Notes: generated by a model from the letters alone, not told the origin. Positions 43,411-58,400 are shown, counted from the first letter of the stretch. The stretch is 64,000 nucleotides of DNA from Massilia sp. (GCA_025359245.1 JANYGW010000049.1:43324-107323); one strand, 5' to 3'. Numbers and translations: made by a program.

Positions 43411-46400
43411 ATGTCGGATAAAACGCAGCAGGACGCAGTCAAGCTCGTCGTGGCCATCGAAAAGCGTGCCGCCACTTCCCTCAATCAGGCCGCCCTGCGT
43501 GCGCAGGGACGAGGCTTCGTGCCCGTTGCGCGCGCGTGGGCGCCCGCGTGGCTCTACAGCGCACTGAGCTGGCTGGGGCAGTCCTATTTCGATGCCTCCA
43601 ACACGCAGCGCGGATTCAATATCTACCTCGCGGGCGCCGAGGTCGATCCCTACCGCCGGCTCGGCGCGACACGCCTGTTCGTGATCATGTATCAGCGTGA
43701 AGAATATTTTCTGTCGCTTGCGCCCGACCTCGATTCCGACGCGCCGTTGAGTGGCGACAGCCTCACGCGCTACCCGCGCAGCGACGAAGGCATCCTCGCC
43801 CTGTACCAGGACCTGGCCGCCAGCGATATTTTTTCGCACGCGACCCATTGCTACGTGCCCGGCAAGGTCAATCTGGTGCCCGCCCTGCAGGACCAGCTCG
43901 GCAGCAAGCTGACCGGCTATGACCCGGCCACCGGCTTGCGCCGCATCCTGCTGGGATCGGCGATCGCGCAAGTGGTTCCGTTGGGCGAATTCACACAGGT
44001 CCATAACGTCCAGGTGTATGACGAAAGCCCGGCCATCGTACCGCTGGCAACTTCGCTGGTGTATGACATCACCACCCACAACGCGATCGGCGCCACCACG
44101 TTCGTGCTGCCTGTCGCCTATGTCGTCGATCAGGCAAACCCGGGGCGCTTTGCCGTCAACCGCTTCGCCGGAACCCGCACGGAAAAGGGCAAACTGGCGA
44201 GCGCCACTATCGAATACGGCCAGACCGCCGTGTTCGCCAAAGGCCCGGGCTTCGATGCCGCCAGGGCGAGCGCCTTGAAGGAAAAGAGCAGCAGCACGCT
44301 GGCCATGCAATCGCATAACTTCATCACCACCAATTTCGCCGACACCACTGCGTATACCGTCAGCCCGGTGGCGGGCGGCGTGGTGATGGGCGTGACGGAA
44401 TTGACGTGCACGGCGCGCCAGCCGCTGGCGGTGTTCGCCAAACAGCGCATCCTGGGCTTTTATCGCGACAACGGCTGGACCACCAGCCAGGGCTTCCCGA
44501 TCTTCGATTACCAGGACCAGAATACGAGTTTCGACATCGCCGCCATCACCGACGCGCTGGCGCCGGACCTGGTCTACGATCCCTCGGCGCCATTTCTGAA
44601 TGGCGGCAACCTGCCCATCGTGCTGGCCAAGTTCGCCGCCGCCAGCTACATCCTCTCGCCCGACAAGCTGCTGCAAATGATCGAGACCGCCCGCGCGTGG
44701 TCGGTGGCTGGCGTGCCCGCCGGCTTGAGCGTGATGAGTGCCGCGCTCGATTTCACCATGAGTTCCAAACCCGTGGCCGGCATGACAGACCAGCTGACCG
44801 TTCCCGTCAGCGCCACCGTCACCACCACCCCCGGCGTCGCTCCGCCACCGGCGCCGCCCGCGCCACCCCATGGCCCGCTGGACCGGCGCCTCGCGAGCGC
44901 CACGCACATCCCGGTCGGCGTCATTTCGCATCTGGCTGCAGAGCGCATCCTGCTGCCCGTCGGCCAGGGCGCCAACACCCCGTCCACCACGCCTGCCACG
45001 CCCTCCTCGATCCAGCTGGAGCTGGACGCCTTCATCCCGATCGAAGCGCTCGCCGGCACAGGCATTACCAGCATTCCCAGCAACACCGCCTTCTTCGGCC
45101 AGGCGCTCGGCGACGGCGGCCTGTTCAAGGCCAACGCCAGCGGCAGCATTCTCAACCTGTGCAACGCCCATCGCGACAAGCCCGCGCTGCAGCCGTTCGA
45201 CCTGCTCCTCGCCGACACGGCGCTCAAGTTCAAGGCCGGCGTGCGCTATGTCGTCAGCCTGCAGGGAAACGCAGTCGCGGTGCGCGCGCAGGATGGCACA
45301 ACGTGGACAGCGCCGCTCAAGCTCAACCATCCCGCCCCCCGGCACCGCTACGTCGGCGCCTTCATCCACGCGCCGGGCCTGGCCTCGGCGCGCCTGTATC
45401 CGCTGCTGTCGCTGACGCTGCCTGCGCCGGCCGCCGGCAGCAATGGCGTCGTGCAGGGCGAGACCTATGCGGTCGGCTTCACCTATGGCCCCAAACAAGC
45501 GCTGATCGATATTCTCGATGCCGGCCAGGTCGTCGTCGCTTCCGGCCTGGAAGTGCCGTCGCCCAAGCCCGACGATGATTCCCGGCCGCACGCGGGCGAC
45601 CTGTATTTCGGCAGCTTCATCGGCGGCGCAAGCACGCTGACGGTATGGTCGGTTCCGGTGTTCCTGCCGGTCTCGCCCGGCGCGCTGACAAACGCGTCTT
45701 TCGACGGCAGCATGGCGCTGGGCGCGGCCAGCAGCGGCCTGCCCGCCTACGCGCTGAAGATCACCGACAGCTCGCTGTTCATCTTCACCAATATCAATGT
45801 CGATACCGGCGCGGCCATCTCCGGCAGCGCGGCCACGACGGCCACTGTTTATATCGCCGGCATCGCCATCAATTCCACGCCGGACGACCTGTCCTCCAAG
45901 GCCTTCGCACCGACCCAGTTCGTGCTGGGACTGGTGCGCCAGGTCCAGGTCGGCACTGCGAGCAAATTCGTCTTCATCCCGGAAACCGACAGCGTGCTCA
46001 TCGGCGGCAAGCGCTACATGCTGAGCGTGATCACGCTGGCCGACCTGAGCGACGATCCCACGCAGCGTCCCTACCCGCCCAACTTCTGGCCCGATTCGCG
46101 CTTCTGGCAGTTCGCCAACCGCCACAATCCCTACGTCGACATCGACTACACCGGCGCGGCCGAAGACCAGCGCATCGCCGCCGCCCAGGCCGACACCGCC
46201 GCCATCGGCGCCGCCATGCGCAAGGCGCAAGAGCCGATGCAGATGTATATCGATACCGACGGCATGGTGGTCTGGCCTATCGTCGGCTTCCCGCTCGACG
46301 TGCGCGGCCAGGTGATCGACCACAACCGTCTGCAGCAGCTGGCCGGCGGCATCCTCGCGCTGTTGAACGTCACGCTGCCGGAAGCGCCGCAGCCCGGCAT

Positions 46401-49400
46401 CGGCGTGCCGCAAGAGCAGCAGGTGGTGCTGCCCGGCGCCGCCCTCCGCCAAAATCCCTACACCTATGGCGTCGACTTCGCGCCCGCCGTTACGTTCGAG
46501 GAAGCCGCTACGCCTTCCGTCAGCGGCGCCGTGGCCAGCCCGGTGCGCGGCACCATGCTGCGCAACATCAGTTCGTTGGCCGACAGCCAGCCGGCCAGCC
46601 TGGACGCGGAACTGCGGCAAGACGACCTGCAGGCGCAGAAATCGGCGGCGCGCCTGGCATCGGTCAAGCAGAGCGGACCGCAATTCCAAATCCTTTCCGA
46701 GCCAGCGGCACTCGTCAATCAGCCGCTCTCATTCCAGCGCAACAAGCCGCAGCTGGTGTATGGCTTTTCGGTGTACGACTCGCGCACCGGCGAATGCTAC
46801 TTGATCGAGCTGGTGAAAAATGACCTGGACATTCCCGACCGTTTGCCGAACCCGACCGAGCACGTCACCTACGATCCGTATTACGTGCGGGTCGTATTCG
46901 TGCATCGGCGCAAGGCCTACAACATGTCGATCATCGTGCCGTCTCTGGCGTACGACCAGTTCGGCCACCTGGCCAAACCGGACACCAAGCAACCCTACGG
47001 CAACGTCATCGCCAGGACCGACGATTTCGCGCTCGGCTACATGTGGTCGCTGGCCGACGTGAGCGCGCGTTTCGACAGCCTGACCTTTCATTCCCTCATC
47101 AGCGACAACGGCATCGGCGGCGCGCAAACCTATGTCTGCACCAACCTGCCCTATCGCGCGGTGGCCGCGCCATCGGGGTTCGAGTCGGTCGACCTGCGCC
47201 CGATTACGTTCGCCTGCCGCCGCCACAACTGGAACGCCACCTGCACCCTGATGGTGGTCACGCGGCCAGCAAACACCCACCTGTTCCTCGCCTTTGGCGG
47301 CGGCGACCTGGTGCCGATGCGGCTCGATGACGCGTTCACGGTCGATACCCGCCTGCCGGCCCATATGTACAACCTGGCCAACAGTTTTTCGGTGCGCCAG
47401 TATCTGGCCGTGCAGACCATCAGCGTCGCCAACGTCCCGTACGTCATTGCCGCCGGCAACCTGAACGACACGCCGGTGTTTTCCAGCTTCGCCATCGATG
47501 CCAGCGCGGGCGACATCCAGCTGCCTTTGAGTGGCGACCAGGTGCTGGACTTCCCGACCGAAATCCAGGTCGTGGGCCAGGCCAGCACCACGCTGGTCGA
47601 CGTCTCCACCCTTGGCCTGACCGATACCAACGGCTTCTTCATGCCGGTCGGCGCGGACGGCCAGCTGCCCACGCCGCAGTACAAGGTCATCCCGTACAAC
47701 AATCTGGTGTACCTGGTGCGCGCGGTGACCGGCAGCGACGCGCTGGCGCTGGTGGGCGGCATCGGCTGCAGCTCCGGCCTGCTGATCGACACCTTCGTGC
47801 CGGCCTCGGACGGCCACCTGGTGCTGGCCCACGGCGCGCGCTTCAAGCGCAGCGGGATGCAGTTCTTTGGCGACAGCTATACGCCAACCACCATGGTCGA
47901 CTCGCTCGACAACCTGGACTTCACCGATATCTCCGGCGCCACCTTCCTGGCCCAGACCATCTTCGTGCCGATTCCGGAGCTCGATGCGGCCAAGGGCTTC
48001 GTGGCCGACATCGCCAATTTCCTCAGCGAGCAGTTCTGGACCTTCATCTATGGCGAAGTGGTGGCCGCGCCCGGCGCCACGGTCAATGGCGTCAGCTATC
48101 CGAACGGCTTGAACCTGGACGGCGACGGCAAGCCCATCCTGTCGCTGCAAAAACTGCATTTTGTGTTCGACCCGCTGGCCGTGCTGTTCACGCCCAACGA
48201 CCTGTCGCACAAATATCCGCTCAGCCCCAAGCAGCAGGTGCTCGCGCTGACCAACGGGCAGATCCAGGAAGGCATCTGCTGGCGCAGCGACCATCTGCAG
48301 GAGGGCCGCACGGCGCCGCATAATATTTGCGCCCAGCAGGAACTGCCCGACGGCTGGTACATGGACCGCACCAACATCATCTACTCGTCGCACAACCGGC
48401 CGGTGCAAAACTGGTGGGGGCAAAAGACCAAGGGACTGTCGCTGCACAGCTTTGTGTCGATCTCCGGCGCGGTCTACAACATCGAGGAATCGGGACTATC
48501 GACCTCGCTGTCGAACGACCAGGCCGGCGGGCAGCTCATTTCCACTGTCTCGTCGGTGGCCAACATGCTGGTTTCCGTCCTGTTCGACTACGACAACAAC
48601 GAGCAAGCCGACCTGCTGGCCTATGATCCCGAGCTCACCAACAAGGGCATCGTGTTCATCAACGGCTACCTGGGCAGCACCGGCTACAACTTCTCCAGCC
48701 CCGACCATTTCGACGTCAACGACGTGCTCCCCAGCCAGGTGCCGCTGCTGGACCAGGTGGCCGACCTGTACGGCTACGAAGTCGCCGTCTACAACACCGA
48801 CCTGAGCCTGCCGCGCCAGTACTGGAGCCTGATCTACGACGGCGCGACCGCGCCCGGCCTGCCCAACTACATCCCGAACGTGCCGCCGGCCGTGGCCGAT
48901 CCCACCTTTGCCAACCGGACCCGCTCGCTTCTGCTGAACTTCGAGAACCAGGTGCGCCCGCAAGCGGTCGGCGTGATGGACACCTTCAGCTCGGTGGTCT
49001 CGGTCAACCTGCATTTGCAAAACGGCGTGACCGGCTCGGTATTCGTCAACAAGAAGGCCGACCGCGATGTCGTGTCGATCGGCAGCAATCCGGTGGGCGG
49101 CACCAGTTTCCCGCTCAACGGCCTGGCCGGCAAGTACGACTTCTTCCTGTTCTCGCGCGACCATTACTACACGCTGGACAACGCCTGGTTCGAGCTGATC
49201 GACCAGGGCTACGCCATGTGCCTGGTCGACGACGGCAGCGGCACCGGCAACAAGGTCGCCAAGTACTATGTCGACGCGGACGGCAACTACAACGAGCTCT
49301 ACACCTACGTGCTCTATTCGCGCGCCAACGCGATCCTGGAAACGAATACCTTCACGCTGCGCGTCACGCTGGCCGCGCCGCCCAATCCGGCCGCCACGCC

Positions 49401-52400
49401 GGCCGTGGGTGGCACGCCCAACAACGTCAACCCGCAAGACCTGGCCGCGCAGATCAACAAGCTGTCCAACCTGGTGTATGCCGTGTTCGGTCCTGCGTCG
49501 CCCGGCCAGCCGCCAGCCTATTTGCCGATCCAGGCGGTGGCGGGGCCGGTGCCGGCCACGCCGATCTCCGGCATGCCGGGCTTTAACGGCTACAGCCTGA
49601 ACGTGATGGGCGCGGGCAAGCAGCCGCTGCTGATTTCGCAAATCTACGCGGCCAATCTGAGCTACCCTATCGCCGGCCCCACCACCATCCTGCCGATCGA
49701 TCCCAAGAAGGGCAAGCCGGTCGCTTTCTACGGTTCGCTGTCGCACGGACTGGACAAGCAGGTGCCGGTGCTGCTGCTGCAATCGGGCGACAAGAGCAGC
49801 TACCTGCCCCGCCCCACCGCGCCGCAGACGATCACCACCGGCATCTACGGCGGCAATGGCCAGGGCGCGCTGCTGGGCACGCCGTTCACCTGGGCCTTCC
49901 AGGGCGCAGGCGCGATCCCGCCCCAGATCGCCGGCAATCCCACGCCCGGCACCACGATGAAGGGCGACGACAGCATCTTCTACACCTTCAACGCGGTGAC
50001 CGCCACGGTGATGGATTCGACCGGCAAGAGCGCCGGCGCCGGCGGCGGCCAGTACTTCGTCGACAGCACCGATCCGGACCATCCAATCTGGGTCGTGGTG
50101 TCGACGCCGAAATTCACCCTCAATGGCAACAGCTACGTCGTCAACCTGAGCACCACGCTGAGCGACGGCGTCACTTCGCGCTATACGCTGGTGGTCGGCG
50201 GCAAGAGCTATCTGTTCGAGCCGGGCAATACCAAGGTCAAGGTGAACCGCACCCTGTTCACCTTCAATCCAATGCTGGGCGGCGTGTATACCGTCACCTG
50301 CGCCGCGCTCGACGCGCCGCTGGGCAATGAAGCCCCGTCGCCGATCGCGCTCAGCCAGTTCTCGATGACCGGCGGCGGGCTGCCGGCGGGCGGATCGGTG
50401 ACCACGGTCGACGTGTTCAATGCGCCGGGCGGCCTGAACGGCATCGTGCTGGGGGTGGCCGGACGCGTATACAGCTACGATCCGGTGCACGGCACCGTCA
50501 CCGTCACGGCCGGCGCTGCCAGCATCACGGTGCCGCTGCGCACCGGGGTCACCTTTGCCTCCAATTCGGCCTACGGCTACGTGATCGGCTTTGACAATGG
50601 CGTCTACCAGATCAACGCCAGCCCGATGTATCCGTACGCCGCCTCGACCAACGGCAGCCCGGCCAGCTATGCCCTGATGACGGCCCCGAAGATGTTCACC
50701 TTCGGTAACGACTTCTACACCTTCGACCTGTCGGCCAGCGGGGCCTGGGTCAGCGTCACCGGCGCCGGCCAGACCTTGCCGATCCGGCCGTACCAGTTCT
50801 CGCTCAACGGCGCGGTGTACATCATCGACACCAACCGCCAGCCCTACACCGTCAGCGGCGGCGGCAATACCGTCAAGATGAGGTCGAACAACAGCCAGTT
50901 CGAACTGGACGGCGTGCAGTACACGATCGCGCTGAAAGGCGGCTCGCTGACCGGTGCGACGCTGGCCGGCCAGTTCAACATCAGCCAGGGCAATGTGGTC
51001 GCCATCGAGGACTACTTGTACCTGCTCGACACCCTCAATGGGCAGATCATCGGCAACGGCAATGCCTATCCGCTGACCACCTCCGGCTTCACCTATACCA
51101 TCAGCACCGCCAACAACAGTTTCACCGTCACCACCGAGGCCAATGCCGATACGGTCACCATCGGCAACATCGTCTACCGTATCGACGGCCCCAGCGTGGT
51201 GGGCGACGGCATCACCTACCCGATCCTGGAATACCGCACCTTCGTCGACGAGACGGTCAGCTATGTGATCGGGCGCGACGGCACGGTCAGCCTGCCCAAG
51301 CCGCTGGCGGTGGCCGCATTCCAGTTCACCGACGGCGCGCAGACTTATATGGTCAAGCAGAACGCCGCCTGGGACGGCGCCCAATATGCGTTGATCACCA
51401 CGCCCGCCGCCAACGCGCCGCCGCAGTTCAAGGCCGGCGCCCTCACCTACCAGTTGCGCAACGACGCGGCCGCCATCACCGTGGGCGGCGCCAAAACCTT
51501 CCTCGTCAACAGCGGCCTGCTGGCCCCGACCCAGGTGCCGTTCGGCGCCAAGACGCTGTTCTTCGGCCGCGCCGCCGACATGGCAGCGTTCGACGGCGTG
51601 CATTACTTCCCCATTGCCGACGGCCAGTTCACCGACAGCAATACCGGCAAGCTGTATACGCTGAGCGCCAACACCGCCGTCAGCGAAGGCAACAGCTACG
51701 AGGTCTACAGCAACCTCGGCCAGGGCGCGTATTTCTCGGTGCCGGCCGGTCCGACATATTATGTCAACATCGCCGTGGCGGACTTCGGCACGGCCAAGGG
51801 CGACATCAGCAGCGTGTTCCCGATCAGCGGCGGCAGCTTCACCATTCCGCTGGTCTACACGCTGACGGTGGCCGGCAGCGCGGTGACGGTTAACGCGCTG
51901 ACCTATGGCGCCGCCACCGCGGTCGCTTCGCTGCACGCGGCGGCCGGTGCGCTGACCGGGGGCTCGTTCACCGATCCCGTCAGCGCCATCGTCTACACCT
52001 GCGTGCGCCAGGGCATGCAGGTGGTCTTCATCGATTCGAATAATGTCGTCTATCCGCTGCCGCTCGCCGGCGGCAGTTTCACCGCGCTGGTGCCGGTGAT
52101 GACCGCGGTGACGGTGGCAGTCGACAACCTGGCGCCGGCCAATGTCTGGCCGGTGCAGAACAACAGCTTCATGGCCGGCGCGACGACCTACAACGTCAAT
52201 CTGTCAGTGGCCTACGCCAACGCCAGCGGCCCGTACTGGCCGATGATGGCCGGGCGCTTCATCGTGCCGCAAGCGGCTCCCCTGTCCGACCTGGCCTTTC
52301 AGGTCAACCTGGACAAGTCCGGCAAGGGCAAGGCCGTCAAAGGCTATGTGGTGTCCGAAGACGATGTGTTTTCACCGGACGGCAAGGTGGTGTATGCCGT

Positions 52401-55400
52401 TAACGCGGTCAACGTCGCCAAGGCCACCAACCAGGCCAAACTGGCCGGCACGACAGTCACGCTGCTCTACCAGGGCGCGACCCTGAGCTATGCGCTGGGC
52501 GCCACCACGGCCACCACCAAACCGGCCGGCTTGAACTACAAGAGCGCCGCCAAGGAGTTGAAAGTGAACTATCCCGGCGGCGCGGTGACCTACACGGTTG
52601 GCGTGGCTGGCGTGACGGATGACCGCCATAGCCCCAATACCTTCGCCGCCACCATCGCCGGCAGCGTGTTGAGTTTTAACGACACGGTGGCCGGCGCCAG
52701 CTTCAGCTTCGACAGCAGCGGCGACAACCCGGTCACGGCCAGCTTCCCTTACCGCAGCCAGTTCTTCACCGACGCGCTGACCGGCATCACGTTCTACGTC
52801 GACATCGCCGACAACAAGGTAGAGGCCATGCAGGCGCTGCCGGAAACCACGCGCTATGCCTTCACGCCGGCCGACGGCAACACCTACCTGATCCATTACA
52901 ACGCCGTGCAAGTGGTGTTCCCGGTGATTGCGGGCGCCAACGTCAACGCCGGCGTGGCGACGGTCGGCGCCGACAGCTTCAGCGTGCTGATCGACCAGGT
53001 CGAACCCGTGGCCGGCGGCGGCGCAGCGGTGCCCGTCAACCTCGACAGCTTCGAAATCAACGGCGCGCTGTACACCATCACGCCCGGCGCGGTGGGCAAG
53101 GACTACAGCGCCTGCAAGGTGATCGGCGCCGGCAAGCCACCGTTCTCGTTCACCGGGCTGACCACGTTCAAACTGAGCGACCCCGCCATCACCTACACGC
53201 TGCACCTGGACGATGACGACCTGCCGCAAAGCATACGCGCCAGCTTCCCGGTCCTGCCCAGCACCGACCTGATTTCGGTGGGCGACGAAATCTTCGCGAT
53301 CAGTTATGCCAGCACCACCACCGGCACCCTGCGCGGCCAGGGGCAAGCGGCAATCGCCATCAGCAATTCCGCCTTCACGCTGAGTAATCCCTTCGACACG
53401 ACCACGGGCAAGTTCATCTTTGCCGATGCCGACATCTACAACGCCGCGTCCGTGGTCGGCCAGTTCACCATCAACCAGGTGCCGACCTTCACCATCGGCG
53501 GCATCACCTTCACGCTGGACATCGCCAACCTGGTGGTGACGGACAACAACCGGCGCCCCTACCCGCTGATCGCCAATCCGATGATGTTCAGCATCAACGG
53601 CGCCAACTACCTGATCGACACCAACCAGATCCCGCACACCATTATCGGCAACGACAACCGCTCGCCGCTGCAAACCGATCTGACCGTGCTAGCTGGCGTG
53701 CCGATCGCCAATTCCACCTTCACGCTCAACGGGCAGATCTATGCCTACGTGGAAGACAGCCAGCGCAATCTGCAAACCATCACCGGCACCAAGAGCTACA
53801 TGATTGCCCAGCCTGCGCTAACGTTCAAGCTGGACTCGAGCCTGCTGTTTACGCTGGTGCCGGTGGCGCCAGCGCCCGGCAATTTCGCGGGCACGGTGGC
53901 GCCGGTCGGCAAGGTGACGGCGGGCGCCACCGTGCTCAATGTCTACCCTGGCACGGGCGAATCGGGCGGGGCCGAATTCTTCACCTACAAGAACGTGCTG
54001 TACACCTTCGTCAAGTCCGGCAGTACCTATGTCGCCGTGCAAAAGTCGTACACGGTCTATGCATCCACCCCGGCGGTCGGACAGCAGCAGCTGGCCGTGT
54101 TCGACATGGGCGGCACCACCTATATCGTCACCGATGGCACGACGGCGGGCGCCGCCACGCCGCTGGGCATCAATCCGGCGTCGATGTGGTCGGCCACGTC
54201 GCTCAACACGGTGGAAACCCAGTTCGGCCTGGTCTACGGCCTGGCGCAGCAGCCTGCCAACGTGATCCGCAACGGCGATGGCGTATTCCAGTTCGCCGCC
54301 ACCGACAGCGCCGGCAATCCCACGCTGTTCGACATCATCTACAGCCCCGGGTCCAGCGCCAACCAGATCGTGGCCGACCTGCCCAAGCTGCTGCCCGCGT
54401 TTACCCAGGCTGGCAGCTTCACCTTCCTGCCGGCCTACGCGCCGCTGACGTTCGAGACCGGCGGCTATAGCGCCTTCACCGCCGCGGTCAAGGAAACCGC
54501 GACCCCGGTCGAGAGCTTCTCGGCGGCCTGGAACACGCCGGTCACGTCGCACGACGACGCCATCGCCAGCCTGATCACCGCGCAGGGCGACTTCAGCGTG
54601 GAATTCTGGCATTCGATGCCAGTCACGCCGGTGTGGCCGCAGTCCGTGTTCACCTACAGCGCCAACAATCCCTTGATTTCATCGGCCGACATCACGTTCC
54701 CGAATACGTCGCAGATCAACGTGGCCGTCAACGACACGGTGATGCAGGCCGACACCACGCCCGGCACGCTGACCACCGGCTGGCGCCACGTCTGCCTCGC
54801 CTTTACCCAGCCCTATGTGATGGTGTGCACCGGCGCGCCGTTCGTGGTCGCCAACGGCAGCAGCTTCAATGTCGATCGCGATTTCACGATCGCCATGACG
54901 GTGGCCGCCAGCGCGCTCGGCAAGCCACAGGGGCTGCTCTACAAGGGCACCGGCTCGGCGATCCCCGCCGCGCAGACGCAGGCGTCGTTCCGCGTCACGC
55001 TCGACGCCGGCAACCACGTGGTGCTGGACGTGATGAACGCCGACGCTACCGGCGGCAGCTTCACCGGCCCGGCGCTCGATCCGGGCGCGTTCTACCAGGT
55101 CTTGATCACCAAGCACACCAAGACCCCGATGGGCAAGGCCGATGCCGACAGCGACCCGTACACGCCGCCGTTCGACACCAGCGTCATGCCGCACGGACCA
55201 AGCTCGGTCCAGATCGGCAGCGACAGCAAGACCATCGCCATCCCGACCAACAACGACGGCGGCGCCAGCCAGCTGGCGGCGTTTGCCCAATCGCTGTCGG
55301 CGTCAAGCGGGGACACGGGCTACATCATTTCCGTCGCCGTGCGCAAGATGCAAACCGATGGCGATTTCAGCAGCTGGTCCAGCGTGGCCAGCAACCTGAT

Positions 55401-58400
55401 CTCGGCCAAAGATGCCGGACTGCTGGTCAACAATACCGGCGCCGGCAATCTGGTGATCGGTGGCGCCTTCGACGACAACGGCGGCGCCATCCCGTTTGGC
55501 GCGCCTGGCACGCCCGGCAATATCCGCGACGTCTATCTGTTCGCCAGCGCATTTCGCAGCAGCGGCATCCGCACCAGCCACGGCTTCGTGCCGATCGAAC
55601 TGGCCAGCTATACCGATCTGAAAGGCGCAGGCCTGGTCGGCTGCTGGAAGGCCGCCTACGATGCCAACGGCGTGGTCAGCAACCAGGTCGACAGCGGCAG
55701 CTTTGCCGCCTCCAGCAGCGGCACCCAGGCCGTGCTGGCGCCGTTGCCGCATCGCGAGATCGAAGGCATCGCGTTGTATGTCAACGGCAGCGCGGTCAAG
55801 CTCAAGCATTTGTCCAGCGCGGCGCCGGGCGCGCCCGCACCGAACGTGCTCAGCTTCAACGCCGGCAGCAGCTACCGCATCCAGGAGATCAGCCTGTGGA
55901 GCATGGCGCGCCAGGCCTACCAGGTGATCAGCGACATGTTCGGGCAACTGATCGCCAGCAACGAACCGTTCCTGACGCTGTATTTGCCAGGGTCGTTCGC
56001 GGTCGATGCGCCCGGCGTCGGCGTGCCGCTGCTGCCGATGGCGAAATACATCGTCAACCTGCAGGTCAAGAACCAGGCCAGCTTCGGCATCGACCTGGGC
56101 AAGGCCTCGCTCGACCTGCAGGGCTGCCCGGCGATCGGCCGCTGCGGCCCGCTGGTATCGCCCAATCTGTACACGCCGCCCGGCGTAGCGCTGACCGTGT
56201 GCGACACGCCGCCCAGCCTGACCACGTATTCGGTGACGGTCAATTCCACCACCGGCGCGCTGGCCGGCGTGCTCAAGGAAGCCTATGTGTTCGTGCGCAA
56301 CCATGTGCTGACGCTGTATGCCGGCAAGAAGGTGGGCGATCTGGCGCTGGTCTGGGTGTCGCAGGAACAGGGCGATGTGCAGGTGATCGGCTACATCGAG
56401 GGCGCGCCGCCGGCGCCGATGGCCAACCTGACCAACAAGCCATCGTACGCGAACGCGACCAGCGTCAGCTTCAACGCGCCCATTTCGCTGGCCTACAAGT
56501 ATCAGACCAGCGACGATGGCGCCACGTCCAACAAGGGCAGCGGCGGCGCGTCGGGCAACTACGATCCGGCCAGCATCTCGGCGCCTTCGACGAAAGGCGA
56601 AACCACCACCACCGGCAAGCCGTCAGATAGCCAAACCTCGACCAAGGAAACCAGCCCGAGCGAAATCGTCACCAAGACCTTCAACTCGGACGGCACGCTT
56701 CAAAAGGAAAGCAAAGAAACGCCGCCCAAGGGTGGCAGCGGCAACATGCAATTCCAGATCGGCATCGGACCGGTGCTGGCGGCACTCGGCTTCGGGCTGA
56801 AGGGCGAGAAAATGACGGTGAGCGTGGCCATCTCGGCCGGCCTGTCGATCAGCGGCGGCAGCGGCACCGGCAACACCACACAGCAGACCGCCAGCGAAAA
56901 GCTGGACGAAAGCCACAAATACACGGTGCGCCTGCAAGGCTCGATGCTGCCCTACACCGGCGACGGCTTCATGGCCAATCTGAACTCGTTGAGCGTGGCC
57001 AGCAACACCGTGGGCACGCCAGCGTCCAAGACGCCGATCCTGCCCAATCCGCAACTGGGCGGGTTCACCACGTCCAACCCGCCAGGCGCGCTGCCCAAGA
57101 CCACGGTCACGGAAGAACGCTTCGGCCAGCGCATGTTCATGCCGTCGCCGTACGGCCAGGCGTTCGTGACGTCCACCACGCTCGACGTCTACCAGCAGAT
57201 CCTGCTACAGACCAATACGACGTTCGGCTTTATCCGCATACCGAATGCGCAGATTCCACGCGACCTGAACATCGTGTCGTTCCGCATGAGCAGCAAATAC
57301 CTGCGCCCGGGTGTGCTGGACGGCATGATCGGCTATCAGTACAACCCTGCCCGGCTGGCGTCCGGCGCTACCACGTGGCAGACCACCACCGGCCAGCTGG
57401 CGCCTGTCTACGATGGCAATTCTTCCACCGGCGAAGTGGGCCACAACGCCAGCTACATGCGGGTGGTGGAAGCCTATCAGCTCAAGAAAGAGATCGACCA
57501 GCAAGCCTTCACCGCCATGGCGCGCTATCAATCGACCTACAATAGCCAGGGATCGTTGCCCGACTTTGGCTTGACGCCGGGGCTGGACTTCTACAATGAA
57601 TATGTGTGGACCGCGCGCGGCGGCACGCAGGAGGTCAAGCACACCTATACCACCAGCTATGAAGAGGTGCTCACCACCACGCTGAGCTCGTCGCTCAACA
57701 TCAAGCTCGACTTCAATGCCAAGGTCAGCGCCGGCGGATCGCAAGTGCTGGGCCTGTCCGGCGGCTACGAATGGGCGCAAAGCCACACCAGGAAATTCCA
57801 GGTCACCTATACCGGCAACATCCAGTTCGACGTCACCGCCTCGTTCGACGGCATCGAGAACGATACCCAGATGCGCTACGCGGCCAACAACGACGCGCAC
57901 TTCGTGATGAACTTCAACTCCACCTTCAACCCGGCCAACCAGAGCGGCCTGAACCTGGTGATCGGTTCCGACGGCCTGGTGTACAACATCGTGCCATCGG
58001 TGAAGTCGGGCGCGGGGCTGCCGGTGTCCGACAATATCGATTCCACCTTCAACTTTCAGCAGCCGTTGCCGTCCTATACCACCGGCAATGCCAACGGCCT
58101 GAGCGGCAATCTGGAACCGTATGACCGGCCCGGCAAGACCAAGGGCTTCCGCTCGTACGCCTTCTACCTGCAGCCGCGCCAGAAGAACGCCGATGATTTC
58201 TGGAACACGGTGATCGACCTGAACTGGCTCAACAACAGCAACGACCCGGACGCGCGCGCGCTGTTGAGCGCGAAGAAGGCCAACACATCGATACCGTGGC
58301 GCTTGTTCTACCGCGTTACTTATTCGGAACGGTTCCTGCCGCCGATCTCCACGGCCAGCGTTTCCGTGCCGCAGATCACGCCGGTGTTCGCGGTGCCGGT

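Noticed and set aside
43330..46689. A 1,119-codon open frame on the minus strand opposite the giant gene (and others such as 48496-51936)
   Set aside because: High GC with a biased third position creates long antisense frames. The minus-strand peptides are Arg/Gly/Ala/Val-rich without domain motifs, and the plus-strand frame is continuous with a good ribosome site.
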